From Moraxella lacunata (GTDB taxonomy: Bacteria > Pseudomonadota > Gammaproteobacteria > Pseudomonadales > Moraxellaceae), in NCBI RefSeq assembly GCF_002027545.1, contig NZ_MXAN01000127.1:1-6629 (forward strand): 6,629 nt of DNA, in the 5' to 3' direction. Position 1 is the first letter of the stretch. Each line of letters begins with the position of its first letter. The notes beneath the pieces are model-generated. The model worked only from the letters and a program-made list of their open reading frames with translations, was not told the origin of the DNA and did not search any database. The position numbers and the translations under genes are program-made. Below, piece by piece: positions 1 to 5,003 of this stretch.

Positions 1-260
1 AAGTAGATTCAGGCTATCAAGGCATACAACAAACTCATGCAAATAGCCAACTACCAAAGAAAAAGACAAAACTTAAACCTTTAACCAAAGCAGATAAAAA
101 AGCAAATCGCAAGTTATCATCCAAGCGAGTAACCAATGAACATGTCATTGGGAAACTCAAGTGTTTTAAAATCTTATCATGTCGCTACCGCAATCGCAGA
201 AAAAGATTTGGATTAAGGGTGAATCTAATTTCTGCGATTTATAATTTTGAGCTGGGGTAG
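1..260 (+). CDS. IS5-family transposase, C-terminal part (5' end outside window)
   Basis: An open frame enters from the left edge (first full codon at 3) and stops with TAG at 258-260, giving about 85 residues. The translation opens with VDSGYQGIQ, continues through a basic K-rich stretch, then reads VTNEHVIGKLKCFKIL, SCRYRNRRKRFGLR and ends NLISAIYNFELG. This is the C-terminal pattern of DDE transposases of the IS5 family, IS1031/ISL2-like subgroup. The D of DSGYQG (codon 6-8) should be the second catalytic Asp and the E of TNEHVIG (codon 138-140) the catalytic Glu. The protein would cut and join the ends of its own element. No stop or frameshift interrupts the visible part, so the copy may be intact, but the N-terminus and first Asp are not in view. 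Family assignment is by recalled motif resemblance, not by a search. Confidence 0.88.
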   Translation, partial: VDSGYQGIQQTHANSQLPKKKTKLKPLTKADKKANRKLSSKRVTNEHVIGKLKCFKILSCRYRNRRKRFGLRVNLISAIYNFELG

Positions 261-276
261 TTTGGAAAGAGGTCTA
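258..276. repeat. Candidate right terminal inverted repeat of the IS
   Basis: The stretch starts at the transposase stop codon and contains TTTGGAAAGAGGTC, ending at or just before TA (275-276). Read inward on the other strand it begins GACCTCTTTCC, which resembles IS1031-type ends recalled as GAGACCTTTGC. Elements of this group often insert at TA or TNA targets, so the TA may belong to the target. The matching left end is not in the window, so this call rests on position and resemblance only. Confidence 0.45.
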
Positions 277-304
277 CTGAATGTTAGGGTATTGTGGCAT
301 ATTT

Positions 305-319
305 GGGGTTGGGGGGGGG
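305..319. repeat. Poly-G tract (GGGG-TT-G9) upstream of the rhomboid gene
   Basis: Positions 305-308 are GGGG, 309-310 TT and 311-319 nine consecutive G. The tract ends 53 bases before the ATG at 373 and is not inside any credible ORF; the only frame across it encodes 14 residues. Long G runs change length by slipped-strand mispairing, and in Moraxella catarrhalis a poly-G tract upstream of uspA1 is known to make expression phase-variable. Whether this tract acts in the same way is inference. No convincing -35/-10 pair could be placed around it. Confidence 0.7.
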
Positions 320-372
320 TGTAACAAAAATCATCCCGCCAATTCACTTTCACTTTTTACCATTTTATCGCC

Positions 373-1091
373 ATGACCTTAACACAACTTTTTAAAATCG
401 CCCCGACAACCTTACTGCTTATCATCAGCTTTGTGGCGGTGATGGGTGTACAGGTCGCAAATGGGGTAAACATTGACGAGCAAACAGGGCAAGAGCTGAT
501 CGCTACGGGGCGAATTTTTTGCCATTGACGCTCATCGATGAGCCGTGGCGACTGGTGACGGCAGGGTTTTTGCACATTGGGGTGATTCATCTGTTGTTTA
601 ACAGTTTTGCCATGTATTATTTTGGCATGGTTAGTGAGCAGATATTGGGATGGTGGCGGTTTTTGGTGGTGTTTTTGCTGTCGGTGGTGGCGGGCAATCT
701 GTTAAACCTATACACGACCCTAAGACGGATAGAAGAGCAGGGCGTGCAAGGGGTGGGGCTGTCGGCAGGGGCGTCGGGCAGTATCATGGGGCTGGGTATG
801 TTGCTTTTGACCTTGTCAATGTTCGGCTCGGCAAAGAAGTGGCGACTAAATAACAAGAGCTTGGCACTCATCATGGGTATTAATTTTGTCATGACCTTTG
901 CCATACCCGGTATCGATGTGGCAGGACATCTTGGGGGTATGATGATGGGGGTGGTGCTAGGGCTGTGTCATGTGATGAATCAGAAGTCAGGTCGCACCAG
1001 TCAAGGCGTGTTTGCCCTGTGTGCGGTGGTGAGCATCATTGCCATGATGGGGGTGTGGCAGATGATGAATGGCGTGGTAACAGGGTGGTAA
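373..1091 (+). pseudogene. Rhomboid-family intramembrane serine protease, broken by a one-base frameshift
   Basis: Rhomboids cleave other membrane proteins within or near the bilayer. The ATG at 373 opens a frame starting MTLTQLFKIA followed by a hydrophobic helix, but it stops at TGA 526-528. From GCG at 510-512 the next frame continues the family pattern to TAA 1089-1091: ANFLPLTL, WRLVTAGFLH, HLLFN (conserved His/Asn), GASGS and GHLGG. Adding one G to the GGGG run at 507-510 joins the halves into a 239-residue protein with about six hydrophobic segments, catalytic Ser135 (codon 774-776) and His186 (codon 927-929). A shorter product could start at TTG 519 (190 residues), with the GGGG as a weak ribosome site, but it would lack the first membrane helix. 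There is no clear Shine-Dalgarno before 373. The break may be a real mutation or a sequencing error. The family call is firm; loss of function is not shown. Confidence 0.82.
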
Positions 1092-1140
1092 AACTGCCAA
1101 AGCCACGCACCATTTATAAATGCATGTTATTTTATACCAT

Positions 1141-2319
1141 TTAAAAAATCCGCCCGCTTGCCCCTTTGTCAAATTTGCCAATATGCGTGTCAATATTTTT
1201 GGCGATGTTTTCATAATACACCGCAAACTCATCGCCTGCCATGACGGACGGCTCGCCTTTGTCCATTTGCGTGCGAATGTCGGTGGCAAGTGGCAGTTGC
1301 CCCAAAAGTGGCACTTGGTATCTCTCTGCCAGCTCTGTTCCGCCGTCCGCCCCAAAAATGGCATCGACATGACCACAGTTGGTGCAGGTATGCAACGCCA
1401 TATTCTCGACCACGCCAATGACGGCAATATCAGTTTTTAAAAACATTTCCATGCCTTTTTGGGCGTCCAGCAGGGCGATGTGCTGTGGCGTGGTAACGAT
1501 GACCGCCCCTGTTACAGGGATACGCTGAGCAAGCGTGAGCTGAATGTCGCCTGTGCCGGGGGGCATATCGATGATGAGATAATCAAGCGTGGGCCAGTTG
1601 GTTTGGCTGTACAGTTGCATTAACGCCCCTGTCGCCTTGACCCCACGCCACGCCACAGGGGTGTTGTCGCTCTCAATCAAATTGCCAATGGAGAGCATGG
1701 CGATACCATGTGCGTCTATCGGCACGAATTGGTCATTTTCAACGGCAGGCTTGACCCCTGCCACGCCTAACATATCAGGCACGGACGGGCCATAGATGTC
1801 CGCATCTAGGATACCGACCCTTTTGCCGAGCTTTTGTAGGGCAAGGGCGGTATTGACGGTCGTGGTGGACTTACCCACACCGCCTTTACCACTGGCGACC
1901 ACGATGATGTGGCGAATGCGGGGGTGGGGGGCGATGTCTGATTGTTTGGGGGCGGATTTGGTGGGGGTGTCGTCTGCGGTGTGGCTTGGGATTTGGTTTG
2001 GGGTTTGATTTGACGACTGGGGCGTGTGGGTTTGCACAGCACTGGCGGTGGGGGCGACTTTGTCGGATAAGACGACATTTAAATTCACTTCTGCCACGCC
2101 AATGAGATGTAATCTGGCACGCAGGTCATGATAAACCTGTTCAAGCTCGGCTTGGTCGGCGTTCTTATGCACTCTTAGGGCGATGTCTAGCGTGTCATCA
2201 TGCAAGGATTTATCATCAATAAAAGTCGGCAAGGCTTGACCATACAGGCGAAAATCCTGCAAAACCTTGTCAATGTCGCTCATGTTGATGTGAATTTTCT
2301 TTTTAAAAGGGTTAAACAT
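1141..2319 (-). CDS. mrp: Mrp/ApbC/NBP35-type iron-sulfur cluster carrier ATPase
   Basis: This 392-residue cytoplasmic P-loop ATPase is expected to bind an Fe-S cluster at a dimer interface and pass it to apo-proteins. Residues 10-85 resemble the small MIP18/DUF59-type domain common at the N-terminus of bacterial Mrp. Residues 88-130 are a Pro/Thr/Ser/Gln-rich linker. The ATPase domain follows: deviant Walker A GKGGVGKS (144-151), DADIYGPSVPDMLG (172-185), Walker B region LIIDMPPGTGD (248-258) and the cluster-binding CTNC motif (312-315). All key residues are present and the length is normal for the two-domain form. The ATG at 2319 is the first start giving a complete N-terminal domain; only a weak purine stretch (GAGA) precedes it. 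It lies 64 bp behind nnrS on the same strand and converges on the rhomboid gene, 49 bp from its stop. The symbol follows family usage; apbC is an alternative. Confidence 0.95.
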   Translation of the reverse strand: MFNPFKKKIHINMSDIDKVLQDFRLYGQALPTFIDDKSLHDDTLDIALRVHKNADQAELEQVYHDLRARLHLIGVAEVNLNVVLSDKVAPTASAVQTHTPQSSNQTPNQIPSHTADDTPTKSAPKQSDIAPHPRIRHIIVVASGKGGVGKSTTTVNTALALQKLGKRVGILDADIYGPSVPDMLGVAGVKPAVENDQFVPIDAHGIAMLSIGNLIESDNTPVAWRGVKATGALMQLYSQTNWPTLDYLIIDMPPGTGDIQLTLAQRIPVTGAVIVTTPQHIALLDAQKGMEMFLKTDIAVIGVVENMALHTCTNCGHVDAIFGADGGTELAERYQVPLLGQLPLATDIRTQMDKGEPSVMAGDEFAVYYENIAKNIDTHIGKFDKGASGRIF

Positions 2320-2339
2320 AGTTGTCTCGTTGGTAACTT

Positions 2340-2363
2340 TTTTATCATTTTATCATTTTATCA
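2340..2363. repeat. Three tandem copies of an octamer between nnrS and mrp
   Basis: The plus strand reads TTTTATCA three times without interruption (2340-2347, 2348-2355, 2356-2363), i.e. TGATAAAA in the direction of nnrS and mrp. The array lies 21 bases upstream of the mrp start codon and 20 bases past the nnrS stop. Each unit holds an AT-rich -10-like core (GATAAAAT across the junctions), so the array could overlap an mrp promoter or 5' leader. No matching -35 element was convincing. Confidence 0.8.
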
Positions 2364-2383
2364 TGTTTTAAAATCCTTGCCTA

Positions 2384-3631
2384 TCAGCCAAATAGCCCAT
2401 CGGTGCGTTGTTTTGCCAAAATGCCCACATACGACCCACAAAATAGCCCAAAGGACAGCACCCATGCCACTTGTGAGATAAGCACCCACGTCATATAATC
2501 ACCGCCAAACATTGGCATGATCACACGGCACAGGGCAGAGATTATCATCAGGATAAATATCGCACTCACGGTTTTTGGGGGTTGATGAATGTTTCGCCCT
2601 GTATGCCCAAGCGACACCCGAGCCATCATGGCAACGGTCATCAGTCCCACGCCAAACAGAGCCAAACCGTGCAAGCCGAGCGAATGCACATTAATATTCG
2701 TCTCAACAAAAGGCAATACCACAAAGAATGCCAAACTTGCGGTCATACCCCCAAAGGCGATGACAAGCGACCACAGTAGCGGTTTTTGCCAAATGGCAGG
2801 GTGATACCAATTTTTAAGACGGCAAATGTTGGCAATCACGCAAATCAGGGCAAAGGCACTGGCGAGCATGGGTGATTTGACAAACAAATCAAACACGATA
2901 AAGCCAAAAAATCCCACTAGGTTCATTCTGTCTAATAGTGCCGAATTTTTTTGTTCTATATTTAAGCCGTTGGGTTTGCCGTTATTATCCACGCTGATAC
3001 CCTTGACGATAAAAAACGGCAACACCCGTCTGGCAATGGTAAATACCACGCCGATGACGAGATATAATGCCCCATACAGGGCGATTTGTTGTGTGGTCGT
3101 GCTGTCCAAAAACACGCCTGCATAAAAGGCGATGTTGGCAAGCATGAGCAGGGTAAGTTTGGCAACGATACCGATTTGGCGTTTTTGGCGAGCGACCCAT
3201 ACCGCTTTGATGACCGAGTAGGCGGTCATGCCCCAAAAGAGCAAATCAAACACAAAAGCCACACTAAGCATGGCAACGCTTGGCGTGGCGTGTAGCCCAA
3301 GCCAAAGCAAGCGAGCGACCGCCCATGCCCCAAATATCGCCCCCAAATGCCAACCATAGGGCATGGGTTGACTTGTCCATGTTTTGACGGCGGTCAATAA
3401 AAAGCCAGCAATGACCGCCAACGCATAACCAAAAATCATCTCATGAGCGTGCCAATAAAAAGGGTTAAACGTACCTTTAAAAGGGGCAAATCCCTGTAAA
3501 ATGGCAAGCCACAGCAACATGGCAAGTATGGCAAAGACTGCCGACCCTACAAAAAATATGCGAAAACCCAAATTTAAAATGGGGTGGGGCGATGTAGGGC
3601 GTGGGGCGGTGTTTTGGATATTCATCAGCAT
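2384..3631 (-). CDS. nnrS: NnrS family heme/copper membrane protein
   Basis: The 415-residue protein is almost wholly hydrophobic, with about 11-12 predicted membrane helices, so it sits in the inner membrane. Family marks are WHAHEMIFGYALAVIAGFLLTAVK (residues 60-83, with His61 and His63), RRVLPFF (201-207), LGLHGLALFGVG (318-329, His321) and MARVSLGHTGR (336-346, His343). The conserved histidines are likely metal or heme ligands. NnrS was first described in Rhodobacter sphaeroides with denitrification genes and binds heme and copper; work in Vibrio cholerae tied it to protection from nitric oxide. The biochemical reaction is unknown. Two starts are possible, ATG at 3631 or the third codon at 3625, neither with a clear ribosome site. 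A good promoter and an operator-like inverted repeat lie just upstream. No nitric oxide reductase or nitrite reductase gene is visible nearby. The length is usual for the family. Confidence 0.93.
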   Translation of the reverse strand: MLMNIQNTAPRPTSPHPILNLGFRIFFVGSAVFAILAMLLWLAILQGFAPFKGTFNPFYWHAHEMIFGYALAVIAGFLLTAVKTWTSQPMPYGWHLGAIFGAWAVARLLWLGLHATPSVAMLSVAFVFDLLFWGMTAYSVIKAVWVARQKRQIGIVAKLTLLMLANIAFYAGVFLDSTTTQQIALYGALYLVIGVVFTIARRVLPFFIVKGISVDNNGKPNGLNIEQKNSALLDRMNLVGFFGFIVFDLFVKSPMLASAFALICVIANICRLKNWYHPAIWQKPLLWSLVIAFGGMTASLAFFVVLPFVETNINVHSLGLHGLALFGVGLMTVAMMARVSLGHTGRNIHQPPKTVSAIFILMIISALCRVIMPMFGGDYMTWVLISQVAWVLSFGLFCGSYVGILAKQRTDGLFG

Positions 3632-3636
3632 GGTAA

Positions 3637-3659
3637 AACATTCATTAAAAATAATTGTT
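3637..3659 (-). promoter_or_regulatory. Operator-like inverted repeat over the predicted nnrS start site
   Basis: The left arm AACATTCATT (3637-3646) and the right arm AATAATTGTT (3650-3659) flank AAA. Read on the other strand the right arm is AACAATTATT, matching the left arm at 8 of 10 positions. The site lies just downstream of the predicted nnrS -10 and covers the likely transcription start near 3655, a usual place for a repressor. Nitric-oxide-responsive NsrR is a reasonable guess because it binds AT-rich inverted repeats and controls NO-defence genes, but the regulator cannot be named from sequence alone. Confidence 0.4.
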
Positions 3660-3661
3660 AT

Positions 3662-3690
3662 ATGATACGCCTTTTTTGCCGACTTTGCAA
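3662..3690 (-). promoter_or_regulatory. Sigma70-like promoter for nnrS
   Basis: On the minus strand TTGCAA (3690-3685) is followed, after exactly 17 bases, by TATCAT (3667-3662). These match the consensus at 4 of 6 and 5 of 6 positions with ideal spacing. The predicted start near 3655 gives a leader of about 24 bases before the ATG at 3631. A half-site TTGAT further upstream (3769-3773) is not a full FNR box. Confidence 0.6.
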
Positions 3691-3714
3691 TTTAGCCAAA
3701 AGACTTAGTTGGAG

Positions 3715-3747
3715 CATGAGAAATGCCAGTTTGCAAACATGAGAAAT
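3715..3747. repeat. Direct repeat CATGAGAAAT flanking a 10-bp palindrome
   Basis: CATGAGAAAT occurs at 3715-3724 and again at 3738-3747, a 23-base period (about two helical turns). Between the copies, and sharing one base with the second, lies the perfect palindrome GTTTGCAAAC (3729-3738). All of it is in the non-coding stretch between the divergent nnrS and queA promoters. It may be a binding site for a regulator or a remnant duplication; nothing identifies a partner. Confidence 0.5.
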
Positions 3748-3768
3748 ACAAGCAAATCGCTAGGCTTT

Positions 3769-3797
3769 TTGATAAAATAAGCCATTTTTATTGTAAC
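3769..3797 (+). promoter_or_regulatory. Candidate promoter for queA
   Basis: TTGATA (3769-3774, 5 of 6 to consensus) is followed after 17 bases by TGTAAC (3792-3797, 4 of 6). Transcription would start near 3803-3805, only about 4-6 bases before the queA ATG at 3809, giving an almost leaderless mRNA. This agrees with the absence of a Shine-Dalgarno sequence there. The -10 match is modest, so the call is tentative. Confidence 0.4.
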
Positions 3798-3808
3798 ACA
3801 GCCACATC

Positions 3809-4858
3809 ATGAACACACCCCTACTCACCGCCGATTTTGACTACCACCTACCCGATGAACTCATCGCCCGTTATCCGCTTGCCGTGCGTTCAAGCTCTCG
3901 CTTGCTACACGTTCAAGGCGATACACTTACCGACCTTCATTTTACCGATTTGCCTGATTTGTTAAACAAAGGCGATTTGCTTGTGTTAAACGACACCAAA
4001 GTCATGAAAGCCCGTCTGTTCGGGGTCAAGAACACAGGCGGAGCGGTGGAAGTTCTGATAGAACGCATTACCGACCACGAACAAAACATCGCTCATTGCC
4101 ATGTACGCTCTAGCCGTGCGTTAAAGGTGGGGCAGGCGGTGAGTCTGGCAGACGGGGGCATTCGTGCTGTCATGTGCGGACGGGCACAGAATTTGTTTAT
4201 TTTGCAATTTGATGCACCGATTTTGGCGGATTTGGAGCGTTATGGGCAAATGCCGATTCCGCCTTATTTTGAACGCACGGCAGACGACACGGACGACACC
4301 CGTTATCAGACGGTGTTTCATGACCCGGCCAAACAGGCAAGCGTTGCCGCCCCGACTGCCAGCCTGCATTTTGATGATGAGACCTTGAAGCGTCTTGCTG
4401 ATAAAGGGGTAGAGATTGCCTTTGTTACCTTGCACGTGGGGGCGGGTACGTTCGCCCCTGTCAAGGCGGACGATTTGACCGACCACGTCATGCACGCCGA
4501 ATACGCCCACTTGCCCCAAGCCACCGCTGATAAAATCAATGCCACCAAAGCACAAGGCGGACAAGTCATTGCCGTGGGGACGACCGTAACTCGCACCTTG
4601 GAGACCGCCCATTTGCACCGTGTGGATGGACAGCTTACCGAATTTTGTGGTGATACGCAGATTTTTATCTATCCACCTTATGAATTTGGTGTGGTAGATA
4701 GACTCATCACCAATTTTCATTTGCCAAAATCAACGCTGCTTATGCTTGTCTGTGCCTTTGCAGGTACAAATAACATCAAGCATGCTTATGCCCATGCCAT
4801 CAGTGAGCAATACCGTTTTTTTAGTTATGGCGATGCCATGATTTTAGATGGTGCTTAA
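3809..4858 (+). CDS. queA: S-adenosylmethionine:tRNA ribosyltransferase-isomerase (QueA)
   Basis: QueA transfers and rearranges the ribosyl part of S-adenosylmethionine onto preQ1 at wobble position 34 of GUN tRNAs, making epoxyqueuosine, the step before queuosine. The 349 residues show the whole family pattern: FDYHLPDELIARYPL (10-24), LNDTKV (60-65), YGQMPIPPYF (145-154), RYQTVF (165-170), VAAPTASLHF (179-188), LHVGAGTF (208-215), VGTTVTRTLE (256-265), TNFHLPKSTLLMLV (301-314) and FFSYGDAMIL (337-346). Length is normal. Two positions differ from the form I recall as usual: PTASLHF rather than PTAGLHF, and YPPY rather than YPGY (287-291); these may be lineage-typical. The ATG at 3809 is the only start that keeps the N-terminal motif, and it has no Shine-Dalgarno. 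It is divergent from nnrS. The tgt gene, a frequent neighbour, is not in the window. The product is cytoplasmic. Confidence 0.97.
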   Translation: MNTPLLTADFDYHLPDELIARYPLAVRSSSRLLHVQGDTLTDLHFTDLPDLLNKGDLLVLNDTKVMKARLFGVKNTGGAVEVLIERITDHEQNIAHCHVRSSRALKVGQAVSLADGGIRAVMCGRAQNLFILQFDAPILADLERYGQMPIPPYFERTADDTDDTRYQTVFHDPAKQASVAAPTASLHFDDETLKRLADKGVEIAFVTLHVGAGTFAPVKADDLTDHVMHAEYAHLPQATADKINATKAQGGQVIAVGTTVTRTLETAHLHRVDGQLTEFCGDTQIFIYPPYEFGVVDRLITNFHLPKSTLLMLVCAFAGTNNIKHAYAHAISEQYRFFSYGDAMILDGA

Positions 4859-4881
4859 TTTGCCATGTTATTAATTTCCTA

Positions 4882-4933
4882 CAAAACCGATGAACCCAAT
4901 GAACCCAATGAACCCAATAAAATTGGGGTTTTG
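4882..4933 (+). terminator. Hairpin region after queA, likely terminator
   Basis: Two nested pairings are possible. The outer stem is CAAAACC (4882-4888) with GGTTTTG (4927-4933), 7 bp. The inner stem is CCCAAT (4913-4918) with ATTGGG (4922-4927), 6 bp around an AAA loop and followed by GTTTT. They share G4927, so they compete at one position. The inner hairpin with its short T run looks like a weak intrinsic terminator 23 bases after the queA stop. The U-tract is short, so leaky read-through into the next gene is possible. Confidence 0.5.
4890..4916. repeat. Three tandem copies of a 9-bp repeat
   Basis: ATGAACCCA is repeated perfectly three times (4890-4898, 4899-4907, 4908-4916) and then AT begins a fourth copy. 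The array is in the queA-DUF389 spacer and forms most of the loop of the outer hairpin. Each copy supplies a CCCAAT that could pair with the single ATTGGG downstream, so copy number would change the hairpin loop size. No protein of this spacer is credible. Confidence 0.85.
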
Positions 4934-4993
4934 CAGGCAGTTTATTTTTAAAATCTCTTACCGATATCACAATTTTAACCGATTTTAACAAAT

Positions 4994-4997
4994 AAGG
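4994..4997 (+). promoter_or_regulatory. Ribosome binding site for the DUF389 gene
   Basis: AAGG, preceded by T, lies six bases before the ATG at 5004, separated by a run of T. It is the clearest Shine-Dalgarno match of any gene in the window and supports 5004 as the start, so the acidic N-terminal tail is translated. Confidence 0.65.
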
Positions 4998-5003
4998 TTT
5001 TTT

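Larger units (their letters stand above)
1..276 (+). mobile_element. Right end of an IS5-family insertion sequence
   Basis: The transposase fragment is followed closely by a sequence that looks like a terminal inverted repeat (about 258-276), after which the character of the sequence changes. Elements of this group usually end within a few tens of bases of the transposase stop, which fits here. The left end lies outside the window, so neither the paired repeat nor the target duplication can be checked and the exact right boundary (274-276) is approximate. The element lies about 100 bp upstream of the rhomboid start codon, in the same orientation, so it may have replaced or altered that gene's native upstream region. 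Confidence 0.7.

Noticed and set aside
281..325. Tiny ORF of 14 codons across the poly-G tract
   Set aside because: There is no ribosome site, the Gly run simply reflects the G tract, and the frame ends directly after it.
1111..1122. Perfect 12-bp palindrome CATTTATAAATG between the convergent rhomboid and mrp genes
   Set aside because: It has no loop to form a hairpin and no T-tract, and an AT-only core of this size is not surprising. I could not support it as a terminator.
3769..3780. Possible FNR box starting TTGAT near queA
   Set aside because: Only one half-site is present; the expected ATCAA at the right spacing is missing.
4121..4720. Minus-strand ORF of 199 residues inside queA
   Set aside because: It lies wholly antisense to a well-conserved gene and shows no recognisable domain; long shadows are common opposite such genes.
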